Assembly: GCA_017461475.1 (NCBI GenBank)
Contig: JAFTXX010000021.1
Span: 1 to 64,000, forward strand
Direction of reading: 5' to 3'
Origin: Clostridia bacterium
Lineage (GTDB): Bacteria; Bacillota; Clostridia; Oscillospirales; CAG-272
Length of the DNA: 64,000 bases
Shown: positions 50,317-58,523 of the stretch, in pieces
How positions within the stretch are numbered: the first letter of the stretch is position 1
Layout of the letters: each line of letters begins with the position of its first letter
Notes under the pieces: generated by a model
Databases searched by the model: none
What the model was told of the DNA's origin: nothing
The model's input: only the letters and a program-made list of their open reading frames with translations
Made by a program: the position numbers and the translations under genes

Positions 50317-51590
50317 TGCTCACCTCCGCTCTGTACGCCTTCAAGGAAATAAACCGTATCCAGCTCAATTTTATTTGCAGTTTCTACTATTTCATTTTTC
50401 GTAATCTTCAAAACTTCTTCAATGGCTTCTTCGGGAGATTGAGTGATGCCGGAAAGTATACGTCCTGTATACCAATTTCTCAGCGACTGCGGATTATCAC
50501 TTATCTCATGATATGCATTGATAAGAGAAAGCTTAGCCGCACTCAAATCATCATCGGAGAAATTACCTTTCTTTACAGCATCAAGCTGTGCCAATATTGC
50601 GTCTCTTGCTGTTTCAAAATTCTTGTTCTCGATTCCCGCACGAACAAACATAATTCCTTTTATCGCCTCAGGTATAGATGAACAGTAATAGCATAGGCTC
50701 ATCTTTTCGCGCACATTCATAAAAAGCATCGAATTTGCGCTTCCGCCGTAAAGCTCTGAAAGCAGTGCCATTTTAGGATAGTCACCGTCTGCAAGTACGG
50801 TTCCGGTGCGAAAGCCCATTACAAGATTGCCCTGCTTACCGATACAGGTTTCGTGTACCTCTTTTACATTTTCAACAGTTCTTACAACATTGGTATGAGT
50901 AATAAGAGATTTACAAGGTGCATATGAAGACAGCATTTTCATCAGTGCTGATTTTAACAGTTCTTCATCAATGTGACCGACAAACATAATTTCAATATTT
51001 GCACTATTTAAAATAGATTTATACTGAGCAAAAATCTCTTCATTGGTAAAAGAGGATACGGTTTCAATATCTCCAAGCGATGAAAGACGATAGCTTTCAT
51101 TCGCAAACATGTGTTCACATGCGCGTCCAAGTGCATATTTTGCCTTATTATTAATTTCTGCGGCGATATCATCAAGCTGATTTCGCTTTTCGCTTTCAAA
51201 ATAGCTTTCAAAAAAAATACCGTTTTCGGTAAGCGGAGAAAAAATTATTTCACCAAGTACTTCCATCGCCCCGCCGAGAATATCGGTATTATCAAGGGCA
51301 TAACGATTATCCAGCGCGTCAATCGAAAAACTCAAAAGCTGAGTTTCACCAAATGAAGTCGCTTTTGTGTATATATCCGCCGAATACAAATACTCAAGAC
51401 GCTTGGAAAGCTCAATCATATTGGAGTAAGATTTTGTACCGCGCTTCAATATTTTCATGATAAGTTCATTCATAGCGCTGCTTCTCTTGTCAAAAGGAAC
51501 GACAAAAGAAACAGATAGATAATTGGATTTAAATTTATCAACATCAATGATATTTACAGCAATTCTATCAGTAAGAAATACTCTTTTCAT
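50313..51590 (-). CDS. M16-family peptidase-like protein without the zinc motif, YfmF-like
   Basis: 425 residues with the M16 fold but no HxxEH; the corresponding region reads 'SAMNELIMKILKRGTKSYSN'. The C-terminal half has the R/Y element of M16 proteins ('SANSMLFMNVREKMSLCYYCSS'), which completes the active site of the partner. It is the first gene of the operon with lgt and folD. The ATG is at 51590 with AAGGTGATT upstream. Confidence 0.87.
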   Translation of the reverse strand: MKRVFLTDRIAVNIIDVDKFKSNYLSVSFVVPFDKRSSAMNELIMKILKRGTKSYSNMIELSKRLEYLYSADIYTKATSFGETQLLSFSIDALDNRYALDNTDILGGAMEVLGEIIFSPLTENGIFFESYFESEKRNQLDDIAAEINNKAKYALGRACEHMFANESYRLSSLGDIETVSSFTNEEIFAQYKSILNSANIEIMFVGHIDEELLKSALMKMLSSYAPCKSLITHTNVVRTVENVKEVHETCIGKQGNLVMGFRTGTVLADGDYPKMALLSELYGGSANSMLFMNVREKMSLCYYCSSIPEAIKGIMFVRAGIENKNFETARDAILAQLDAVKKGNFSDDDLSAAKLSLINAYHEISDNPQSLRNWYTGRILSGITQSPEEAIEEVLKITKNEIVETANKIELDTVYFLEGVQSGGEQ

Positions 51591-51624
51591 ACTTTAATCA
51601 CCTTCGTAATATATAGTTCAATAT

Positions 51625-51653
51625 ATTATACACCCAATATTTCAATCTTTCAA
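51625..51653 (-). promoter_or_regulatory. Promoter of the M16-lgt-folD operon
   Basis: TTGAAA (51648-51653, - strand), 17-base spacer, TATAAT (51625-51630). Divergent from the thioesterase promoter. Confidence 0.8.
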
Positions 51654-51671
51654 TAAAAATTTAAAATCGAC

Positions 51672-51700
51672 TTGAAATATTATTGTCGCTATGATATACT
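51672..51700 (+). promoter_or_regulatory. Promoter of the thioesterase gene
   Basis: TTGAAA (51672-51677), 17-base spacer, TGA-TATACT (-10 at 51695-51700, extended). It may also transcribe tRNA-Arg downstream. Confidence 0.8.
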
Positions 51701-51730
51701 GATTAAGCAGTTTTTTATAGGAGACAACTT

Positions 51731-52114
51731 ATGGAAATCGGAATCAAACATACAGTAACTGAGGTCGTTACCCCTGATAAAACAGCCGAAAAGGTCGGCA
51801 GCGGACTTTTGCCCGTATATGCAACTCCCGCAATGATTGCACTTATGGAAAAGTGTGCATCAGAATGTGTTGCACCTTATATTGAAGAAGGTAAATCCTC
51901 AGTAGGAACTATGCTTAACGTAAAACATCTTTCCGCTTCCCCACTCGGTATTAATATTACCTGCACAGCAACTCTCACCGAAATTGACGGACGAAGACTT
52001 GTATTTTCTCTTGAAGCATCCGACGAAAAAGGAGTTATCGGAGAGGGCACGCATGAACGTTTCATCATCGACATTGACCGTTTCATGTCAAAGTGCAACG
52101 CCAAACTCAACTAA
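51731..52114 (+). CDS. Thioesterase of the FlK-like hot-dog family
   Basis: 127 residues, a single hot-dog domain. 'GSGLLPVYATPAMIALMEKCASECV' (about 23-47) and 'SVGTMLNVKHLSASPLG' (about 57-73) match the Thr/Glu/His catalytic pattern of FlK-type acyl-CoA thioesterases: here Thr33, Glu41 and His66. The original FlK cleaves fluoroacetyl-CoA; relatives in Firmicutes have unknown acyl-CoA substrates, so the fluoro specificity should not be assumed. AGGAGA upstream of the ATG. Followed by a small GCGGC-AAAA-GCCGC hairpin and tRNA-Arg. Confidence 0.85.
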   Translation: MEIGIKHTVTEVVTPDKTAEKVGSGLLPVYATPAMIALMEKCASECVAPYIEEGKSSVGTMLNVKHLSASPLGINITCTATLTEIDGRRLVFSLEASDEKGVIGEGTHERFIIDIDRFMSKCNAKLN

Positions 52115-52135
52115 TAACGCGGCAAAAGCCGCAAT

Positions 52136-52212
52136 GTTTCCGTAGCTCAGCTGGATAGAGCGACCGCCTCCTAAGCGGTAGGTCGGGTGTTCGAATCACC
52201 TCGGGAACGCCA
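52136..52212 (+). tRNA. tRNA-Arg (anticodon CCT)
   Basis: Acceptor GTTTCCG / CGGGAAC with one T-G pair, D-arm GCTC...GAGC, anticodon stem ACCGC / GCGGT with loop CTCCTAA (anticodon CCT), T-arm with TTCGAAT, discriminator G and an encoded CCA. It reads AGG codons. It lies 21 bases after the thioesterase gene and probably shares its transcript. Confidence 0.95.
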
Positions 52213-52247
52213 AAAGCACCGAAAGCATTAAAGCTTTCGGTGCTTTT
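52213..52247. terminator. Bidirectional terminator between tRNA-Arg and pyk
   Basis: AAAGCACCGAAAGC (52213-52226) / GCTTTCGGTGCTTTT (52233-52247), loop ATTAAA. It serves tRNA-Arg (+) and pyk (-). Confidence 0.85.
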
Positions 52248-52250
52248 TTA

Positions 52251-53663
52251 CTATATATTTTCAATTTTTATAAGATTGGTATTACCGGATTCACCGTTTG
52301 TTACGCCGCCTGTAATGACGATTTTATCATCCTTGGTAAGCGAAAGTGTTTGCTCGGTAATCTTCTTCGCGGTATAAAACAGAACCTCGGTGGAAGTAAA
52401 TTTTTCACACATAGCAGGTATTACGCCCCAAGAGAGTGACAATCTTCGCCATGTGGTTTCGTCCGTGGTAAGACCTACTATCGGCACGGGTGAGCGAAAA
52501 CGCGAAACCATGCGAGCAGTCATACCCGAAAGCGAACAAGCAACTATAGCTTTAGCATCAATATCGATTGCCATGCCGCATGTCGCATGGGAAATTGCGT
52601 CAACGGTATTTTTGATTTTAAACTCTGCCTTATAAAATCTCTTAGCATAGTGAATATTATTTTCGGTAGTTTCGGCAATTTTTGCCATAGTTTCAACCGC
52701 TTGCACAGGGTATTTACCGGCAGCAGTTTCACCCGAAAGCATAATTGCACTTGTGCCATCATAAACCGCATTTGCAACATCGGAAATTTCCGCTCTTGTT
52801 GGGCGAGGATTTTGAATCATCGACTCAAGCATTTCCGTAGCGGTAATTACACGTTTGCCAAGCAAGCGACACTTGGTTATAAGTTTCTTCTGAATAGCAG
52901 GAAGCTGCTCAAAAGGAATCTCAACGCCCATATCACCGCGAGCTACCATAATACCGTCGCAATGCTCGCAAATTTCCTCAATGTTATCAAATCCCGACTG
53001 ATTTTCTATTTTTGCAATTAGTTCAATATCGTCTGCATTGATTTCACTGAGATAATTATGCACATCAATAAGGTCTTGCTTACACGAAACAAATGAGCAT
53101 GCAATAAAGTCTATGCCGTTTTCGGCACCAAACTTAATATCACTTTTATCCTGCTCGGAAAGATACTCCTGCTTCATTACCTTACCTGGAAAACTCATGC
53201 TCTTTCTATCCGAAAGTTCACCGCCGCATATTACCTTGCATTCGATATTTGAGTCATTTATGCGCTCAACCTTAAAAGACAGCAACCCGTTATTGAGCAG
53301 AATTGTATCACCTGAAGAAAGTTCCTCGGGTAATTTTGCATAGCTGACGGATACTCTCTCTCGGTCTCCTATTATGTTATCGGTGGTAAATGTGAATGTA
53401 TCACCGTCATTAAGGGTGACTTTACCGCCCTCAAAGACGCCTATTCTGAACTCGGGACCTTTTGTATCAAGCATAATTGCGATCGGCAATCCGAGTTCTT
53501 CTCGAACTTCTTTTACAAGGTCAATTCTACGTTTGTGGTCAGCGTGTGTATTATGCGAGAAGTTCATTCTCGCAACATTCATGCCTGCCTTGCAAAGACC
53601 TGTAATTACTTCCTTGGTCTCGCTGGCAGGTCCTATTGTGCATACAATTTTGGTTTTGCGCAT
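52251..53663 (-). CDS. pyk: Pyruvate kinase
   Basis: 470 residues, without the extra C-terminal PEP-utiliser domain found in Bacillus. 'KIVCTIGPASETKE' at the start, 'MNFSHNTHADHKRRI', the active-site IAKIENQSG, 'MVARGDMGVEIPFEQLP' and 'VITATEMLESM'. It makes ATP from PEP; with ppdK and pckG in the same window the cell has three enzymes acting on the PEP/pyruvate node. SD GGGAGGAA. The hairpin at 53687-53714 separates it from the hydrogenase gene; no own promoter is obvious, so it might be partly transcribed by read-through. Confidence 0.97.
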   Translation of the reverse strand: MRKTKIVCTIGPASETKEVITGLCKAGMNVARMNFSHNTHADHKRRIDLVKEVREELGLPIAIMLDTKGPEFRIGVFEGGKVTLNDGDTFTFTTDNIIGDRERVSVSYAKLPEELSSGDTILLNNGLLSFKVERINDSNIECKVICGGELSDRKSMSFPGKVMKQEYLSEQDKSDIKFGAENGIDFIACSFVSCKQDLIDVHNYLSEINADDIELIAKIENQSGFDNIEEICEHCDGIMVARGDMGVEIPFEQLPAIQKKLITKCRLLGKRVITATEMLESMIQNPRPTRAEISDVANAVYDGTSAIMLSGETAAGKYPVQAVETMAKIAETTENNIHYAKRFYKAEFKIKNTVDAISHATCGMAIDIDAKAIVACSLSGMTARMVSRFRSPVPIVGLTTDETTWRRLSLSWGVIPAMCEKFTSTEVLFYTAKKITEQTLSLTKDDKIVITGGVTNGESGNTNLIKIENI

Positions 53664-53686
53664 ATTTCCTCCCTGGAATTAAATTA

Positions 53687-53714
53687 ACGGAAGTCGAAAG
53701 GCTTCGACTCCCGT
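53687..53714 (-). terminator. Hairpin at the end of the hydrogenase cluster
   Basis: ACGGAAGTCGAA (53687-53698) / TTCGACTCCCGT (53703-53714), 12 pairs with one mismatch, loop AGGC, then TTAATTTAATT on the - strand. A moderate terminator 14 bases after the hydrogenase stop. Confidence 0.6.
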
Positions 53715-53727
53715 CTCTGCAATAAGT

Positions 53728-55149
53728 TTATTTTAGTACCGATACAGCATCGCCGATTGTTTTTTCAAAAGCTTCTCTGCCGTACTTATCTACCTCGGCT
53801 TTATTCTTTTCGCCATGTGTCAAGCATCCTGCACCGCCGATACAACCGCCGATGCATGCCATACCTTCAATAAAGTTAGCATCAAGCACATTCTTGCTCT
53901 TTTTCATCAGCGCCATACGGCATGCTTCAATGCCATCACAAGCAACAGCCTTTAGGTCAAAGTCTATATCATGTTCTTTGAGCGCCTGAGTTACGGCGTC
54001 CGAAAGTCCACCTGTGCGAGCGAAAATTCTGCCGTAGTAGGAAGCGTTGTCAAGCACACCTTCTTCAAGCGCGGTGATATCAATATCACGGCTGTCATAC
54101 AGTGCCTGCAGTTCCTCAAAGGTGAGAACCGCGTCAACATATGGCTTGACCTCGTCGAGCTGTGCTTCCGCTTTCTTTGCGGTGCACGGACCGATGAATA
54201 CAACCTTAGCATTCTCAGTTGTATCCTTAATATACTTTGCGAGTTTTCCCATTGGGGACAAATTATGCGAAATATATGGAACAAGTTCGGGAAATGCGGA
54301 TTTTACATATTTAACAAACGCAGGGCAACAGGAACTAGTAAGGAAGCCTTTCTCTGCCAGTTCCTTAGATTCCTCAAGAGCAACCATATCAGCTCCGAGA
54401 GCAGCCTCGATCACAGTAAAGAAACCGAGCTCTTTTAACCCTGTTATAACCTGACCGAGTTTTGCATATGAAAACTGACTGGAGATAGACGGAGCAACGA
54501 GTGCATAGACTTTATATTTTGTATTATACATACTTTTTTTGATCATGTCAATAACATTGAGTATGTAAGACTTGTCGCTGATAGCACCGAAAGGACACTG
54601 ATAAACGCACGCGCCGCACGCAGTGCATTTTTCATTATCAATCGCAGCTGCGTTTTCTTCATTTATAGAGATGGCTTTTACCTTACATGCCGCCTGACAC
54701 GGACGGGTACGGTTAACTATTGCAGTATAGGGGCAAACTTTTGCGCACTGACCGCATTCAACGCATTTTGTCTTATCTATGTGTGCAACGTGGTTATGGT
54801 CAAAAGAAATTGCGCCGCGCTTACACACATCTTCGCAACGGTGTGCGAGACAACCGCGACAGGAATCGGTCACTTCATACCCCGCAGCAGGACATTCATC
54901 ACATGCAATATCAATTACTTCGATAACATTGGGGTTTTCATTATCTCCTCCCATTGCAATACGCACACGCTCACCGAGTATGGCACGCTCTTTATACACA
55001 CAGCAACGCATGGTCGGTGTCTTGCCCGGAACTATCTGCTTTGGTATGTCAATAACATTTTCAAGTAGAGTGTCATTCCACGCATGACGTGCAACCTCAC
55101 GGAGAACTTTATATTTAAGGTGCTGTACTTTTGTATCAAATTTTCTCAT
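53728..55149 (-). CDS. [FeFe] hydrogenase, group B-like
   Basis: 473 residues. N-terminal cysteine-rich part with CDECPAAG and DSCRGCLAHRCEDVC (about 83-109), two ferredoxin-like clusters (CVECGQCAKVCP, 129-140, and CTACGACVYQCP, 175-186) and an additional CQAAC (151-155). The H-cluster domain has L1 SSCCPAF (Cys274, Cys275), L2 GPCTAKKAE (Cys322) and L3 MACIGGCIGGAGC (Cys432, Cys436), so all H-cluster ligands are present. The layout fits the monomeric group B hydrogenases of anaerobes, which most likely use ferredoxin; physiological direction is probably H2 evolution. No HydE/F/G maturases are in the window. SD AAGGAGAA. Last gene of a seven-gene cluster beginning with adhE. Confidence 0.85.
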   Translation of the reverse strand: MRKFDTKVQHLKYKVLREVARHAWNDTLLENVIDIPKQIVPGKTPTMRCCVYKERAILGERVRIAMGGDNENPNVIEVIDIACDECPAAGYEVTDSCRGCLAHRCEDVCKRGAISFDHNHVAHIDKTKCVECGQCAKVCPYTAIVNRTRPCQAACKVKAISINEENAAAIDNEKCTACGACVYQCPFGAISDKSYILNVIDMIKKSMYNTKYKVYALVAPSISSQFSYAKLGQVITGLKELGFFTVIEAALGADMVALEESKELAEKGFLTSSCCPAFVKYVKSAFPELVPYISHNLSPMGKLAKYIKDTTENAKVVFIGPCTAKKAEAQLDEVKPYVDAVLTFEELQALYDSRDIDITALEEGVLDNASYYGRIFARTGGLSDAVTQALKEHDIDFDLKAVACDGIEACRMALMKKSKNVLDANFIEGMACIGGCIGGAGCLTHGEKNKAEVDKYGREAFEKTIGDAVSVLK

Positions 55150-55158
55150 GACTTCTCC

Positions 55159-56331
55159 TTAGAAATAGCTTACCTTGATACGCTTTCCCATCTTTTTAAG
55201 ACACGCGGAAAGCTCTTCGACAAGATTCATCTTAATACTGAAATTTATCGGCAGATCGGGGTTTTGGTGTGCGGGATTTATTGCTCTGCCAACATAGAAG
55301 TTGATATCAGTAGCCTCCTCAAAAAGCAAACGGCTGATAAGTGACGCACCGTCACGCTTGACGCTCCAAACTTCGTACTGCTCATTTTCTTCAAGGTAAT
55401 CTTTTGCATATTCAACAACACGGTTTACGGTAATTACGCCTTCTGTGACAAGGTCTACTCCTTCAAGTTCAGCGATCGGCGGAATATCGGAACGCTCAAA
55501 GCTGAGACTTGCTTTAAGCGGCTTGCCGAGGTACTTTGCTGCAATAGATGAGGTTGTACCGCCGCAAATAATATGTTTTCCCTCTTTTGAGAAGAAAAGC
55601 GACATCATGCGATCTGCGTCATCACGGTTTTGCGGTGGTCCGAACAAAATGTTCATCGGCTCACGCTTGCGCACTCTTACAACGCATGCCGTAGTATCAT
55701 CACCGGGCTTATATCCGTAGAGTTTATTACACTCATCCACAAGCATTGTGGAAAGCGTTTTTGCGGTATATCCTGCGGGAGCGAGAGTTTCGATAAAATC
55801 TATAATATCCTCGCGCTTCCAGCCAAAATTATAAGCAATTCCGATACCCGCATGCGGACATCCGTCACTCATGGCAACAAACAAATCGTTTTCGCGAAGA
55901 GTGAGTACAGATTTATATATCTTCTTACCGCCAATATTCATTTCCGTCTTAGGATAATCGTAGTTTACACCATTGCGAATAACAATTACCTGCGGGTTAT
56001 CATACTGAATTATCTCAGCAGTCTGATTGTTCAATAAGTGAATAATCGTAAAAGTAGAGTATGCAACTCCGCGAACCGAGCAAACAGGGAGAGTGGCCGC
56101 AATAGTGGCAACGCATTCCTCAATAGGAAGCCCTTCTGCCATCATTGTTGAGATAATCTTGGATGTAAGAGTGGAAAGAATGCTTGCTTTAACTCCGCTG
56201 CCGAGGCCGTCTGCAAGAACGATAACGGTTGCGTTTTCGCTCTCCTCCACAACGTCGACATGGTCGCCGCAAAGTTCTTCGCCGTAATGATTTATACTTT
56301 TATATCCAATATCCGCACATAAATCATTCAT
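55159..56331 (-). CDS. SpoIIE/PP2C-type serine phosphatase with C-terminal extension
   Basis: 390 residues. The PP2C-like SpoIIE domain has ADGLGSG (40-46), MSDGC (154-158) and GDDTTACVV (210-218), the metal-binding aspartates of the family. Residues about 222-390 are an extension with no similarity that I recognise ('IICGGTTSSIAAKYLGKPL' at 254-272). There is no membrane segment, unlike sporulation SpoIIE. It overlaps the sensory hydrogenase gene by 8 bases, so the two are almost certainly functional partners. SpoIIE-type enzymes usually dephosphorylate STAS-domain or similar proteins; no such target is in the window. Start ATG at 56331 lies in the coding end of the upstream gene. Confidence 0.85.
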   Translation of the reverse strand: MNDLCADIGYKSINHYGEELCGDHVDVVEESENATVIVLADGLGSGVKASILSTLTSKIISTMMAEGLPIEECVATIAATLPVCSVRGVAYSTFTIIHLLNNQTAEIIQYDNPQVIVIRNGVNYDYPKTEMNIGGKKIYKSVLTLRENDLFVAMSDGCPHAGIGIAYNFGWKREDIIDFIETLAPAGYTAKTLSTMLVDECNKLYGYKPGDDTTACVVRVRKREPMNILFGPPQNRDDADRMMSLFFSKEGKHIICGGTTSSIAAKYLGKPLKASLSFERSDIPPIAELEGVDLVTEGVITVNRVVEYAKDYLEENEQYEVWSVKRDGASLISRLLFEEATDINFYVGRAINPAHQNPDLPINFSIKMNLVEELSACLKKMGKRIKVSYF

Positions 56332-58000
56332 CGGAAATCGACTCCTTAAGTTTAGAAAGTGCTATTTTTGTTTCAGCTGCTGTTTCACCAAGCAGTGAAG
56401 CAATTTCTTGCACAATGCGCATCTGTTTATCCACAACCTTGTCAGCAACCTCTATGGTCTTACGGCTGATGTTTTCTTTCTTCTCGCGTTCTGCTTCCTC
56501 ATCGGTGACGTCGCGCATAATGCCGATTAGCAAATGCGAATCCTTATCATAAACTACCGTCTGCTCAACATAGCGCTTATATTCGGCGAGATAAACTCGC
56601 TCGTCACGAACATTTTTACCGCCCTGCATTACTTTCATAAATACAGTAGGGTCAAGGATGCGAACCACTTGATCTCCAAGAATATCAGAAGCAGACCGGA
56701 TGTTCATAATTTTTCTCGCTGCGGCATTTATCTGCTGAACTTCGAGATTTTCGTTAAGTACGATAAGACCGTTGGGAGTGTTTTTTACAATAGTATCGGA
56801 AAAACTCTCAGCTTTATCCTTGAGGTAAGGCAGACACATCGAAATTTCAGCCTTGCCCTGACAAATAGCAATAGCCTTTTCACGACATGTGTTGTAGCCG
56901 CATGAACCGCAATTGAGTTCCTGTGAAGGCTTGAACTTGCCCATCTGACGAAGCACATTGGAAATCTCAATTTCAGAAGGCTGCGCAAGCCTGTGTTCAA
57001 TATATCCAAACTGCTTTTTCAAATCAAACGGCTTGGGTTGTTCAACGTTAAAGTCATTTTTGCCCGCGAAACTTGCAACGGACAAAAAATCATGTACCGG
57101 CGAACGGTGGTACTTTTCCATAACGGGACCGCCGACGCAACTTCCTACGCACGCAGACATCTCTATAAAGCACTTGTGAATCTTGCCGCTTTCGATATCG
57201 CGGAGTGCGGCGATGCAGTTTTCAACACCGTCGAGCGCCATATATGTATAACCGGGAGCATCCTGCGCCATTGTTTTGAGCACGCCGCCTGTGGTTGGGA
57301 AGAAACGCGCACGGCTGTTCATATCCGTGTCCATATCCTTTTCAAGCTCGACATGCTCTGCCGCAAGCCAGTTTGTAAGCTCCTCAAACGTGAGTACCGC
57401 GTCAACAATACCGCTGTAATACTCCGCCTCGTCCTTCTTTGCGACGCAGGGACCGATAAATACGGTCTTGGCATTCGGGTAACGCTTCTTTATATCCTTG
57501 CAATGTGCCTGCATCGGCGACATTACGCTTGCAAGATATTCGAGCTCTGCGGGAAAATACTTTTGTATAAGCAGATTTATGGAGTGACAGCATGACGTGA
57601 TGATAATGTCGCGCTCATCCTCGCGCAGCATACGCTCATACTCATTTTTTACGATAGTCGCGCCTATTGCGGTCTCCTCAACGTCGGAAAATCCGAGCTT
57701 TTTGAGTGCCTTTCGCATAGCGCCGATGCCTACGCCGTCGTAGTTTGCGATAAACGAGGGGGCAAGGCTGACGACGACAGGGTCGCCGCTCTGAAGCAGT
57801 ACCTTTACCTTTTCGGTTTCGCCGACTATCTCTTTTGCATTCTGCGGACATACAACAAAGCACTGACCGCAGAGAATACATTCATTGCCTATAATATGCG
57901 CCTGATTGCCCGAAAAGCGAATGGCTTTAACCGGGCAATGGCGTATGCATTTATAGCAGTTTTTGCAGTTGGATTTTTTCAGAGTCAAACAATTAGACAT
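56324..58000 (-). CDS. hydS: Sensory-type [FeFe] hydrogenase with C-terminal PAS domain
   Basis: 558 residues in five parts. Two [4Fe-4S] ferredoxin motifs (Cys12-x2-x2-x3 pattern to Cys22; Cys41 to Cys51); an H-cluster domain with L1 TSCCHS (Cys137, Cys138), L2 GPCVAKKDE (Cys185) and L3 SACVGSCVGGP (Cys284, Cys288); an additional Fe-S domain with CGSCGYNTC (364-372) and Cys380/Cys389; a PAS domain (about 400-500); a coiled coil (about 503-555). This is the group C (HydS/HsfB) plan, considered H2 or redox sensors rather than catalysts. The CP of L1 is CH here. Start ATG 58000 with GAGAGGAA, 1 base after the ferredoxin stop. Confidence 0.85.
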   Translation of the reverse strand: MSNCLTLKKSNCKNCYKCIRHCPVKAIRFSGNQAHIIGNECILCGQCFVVCPQNAKEIVGETEKVKVLLQSGDPVVVSLAPSFIANYDGVGIGAMRKALKKLGFSDVEETAIGATIVKNEYERMLREDERDIIITSCCHSINLLIQKYFPAELEYLASVMSPMQAHCKDIKKRYPNAKTVFIGPCVAKKDEAEYYSGIVDAVLTFEELTNWLAAEHVELEKDMDTDMNSRARFFPTTGGVLKTMAQDAPGYTYMALDGVENCIAALRDIESGKIHKCFIEMSACVGSCVGGPVMEKYHRSPVHDFLSVASFAGKNDFNVEQPKPFDLKKQFGYIEHRLAQPSEIEISNVLRQMGKFKPSQELNCGSCGYNTCREKAIAICQGKAEISMCLPYLKDKAESFSDTIVKNTPNGLIVLNENLEVQQINAAARKIMNIRSASDILGDQVVRILDPTVFMKVMQGGKNVRDERVYLAEYKRYVEQTVVYDKDSHLLIGIMRDVTDEEAEREKKENISRKTIEVADKVVDKQMRIVQEIASLLGETAAETKIALSKLKESISDE

Positions 58001-58001
58001 A

Positions 58002-58262
58002 TTAGTTCCTCTCTGACTTTATTGGTTTCAAAATGTTTTCATTAAAGAACTCGCGGACGTTTTCGCGGGTGATTCCGGTGTGAATGTCGTCGTCAACCTG
58101 CACCGTTACACCGACGCGGTTGCACTTGCCGATGCAAAAGCTGCCGGCAAGTGTAACTTCGTCCTCAAGGTGATGCTCTGCTACCGCCGCGGTGAGAAAC
58201 TCAACGATGTCGGGCGAGCCTTTAAGATGGCATGAGCTGCCTACGCATACTTGGACTATCAT
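58002..58262 (-). CDS. Thioredoxin-like [2Fe-2S] ferredoxin, first paralogue
   Basis: 86 residues. Thioredoxin-like ferredoxin with CVGSSC (Cys6, Cys11) and FCIGKC (Cys43, Cys47), the C-x4-C / C-x3-C ligand set of NuoE-type and TM1420-like proteins. It lies 1 base before the sensory hydrogenase and 3 bases after the second paralogue. It probably carries electrons between the hydrogenase proteins or acts as a signalling domain in trans. SD AAAGG. Confidence 0.85.
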   Translation of the reverse strand: MIVQVCVGSSCHLKGSPDIVEFLTAAVAEHHLEDEVTLAGSFCIGKCNRVGVTVQVDDDIHTGITRENVREFFNENILKPIKSERN

Positions 58263-58265
58263 TCT

Positions 58266-58505
58266 TTAAACCTTTGCAAGTACGTTTTCCTTAAAGAATT
58301 CATCTACGGTGTCGGGGGTTACGGAGTGGAATGTGTCATCCACGGTAACGCATACGCCCTGCTGACATTTGCCCATGCAGAATGTACCGCCGAGCTCTAC
58401 TTTATCGCCGAGATTGTTTTCGGAAATGAGATACTGGAGCTGCTCAACTACCTGACGTGAGCCCTTGATGTGGCAGGAGCTGCCGATGCAAACTGTAACT
58501 TTCAT
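58266..58505 (-). CDS. Thioredoxin-like [2Fe-2S] ferredoxin, second paralogue
   Basis: 79 residues. CIGSSC (Cys6, Cys11) and FCMGKC (Cys43, Cys47) as in its neighbour; the two share the cluster motifs and the overall plan, with 'EFFNENIL' and 'EFFKENVL' at the C-termini, and clearly arose by tandem duplication. Keeping two copies suggests different partners, perhaps the sensory and the group B hydrogenase. SD AGAGGAGAA. 18 bases after the kinase-like gene. Confidence 0.85.
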   Translation of the reverse strand: MKVTVCIGSSCHIKGSRQVVEQLQYLISENNLGDKVELGGTFCMGKCQQGVCVTVDDTFHSVTPDTVDEFFKENVLAKV

Positions 58506-58523
58506 TATGTTTTCTCCTCTTAA

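Noticed and set aside
51731..52114. Fluoroacetate resistance from the FlK-like thioesterase
   Set aside because: Only the fold and catalytic pattern are shared; there is no context of organofluorine metabolism.
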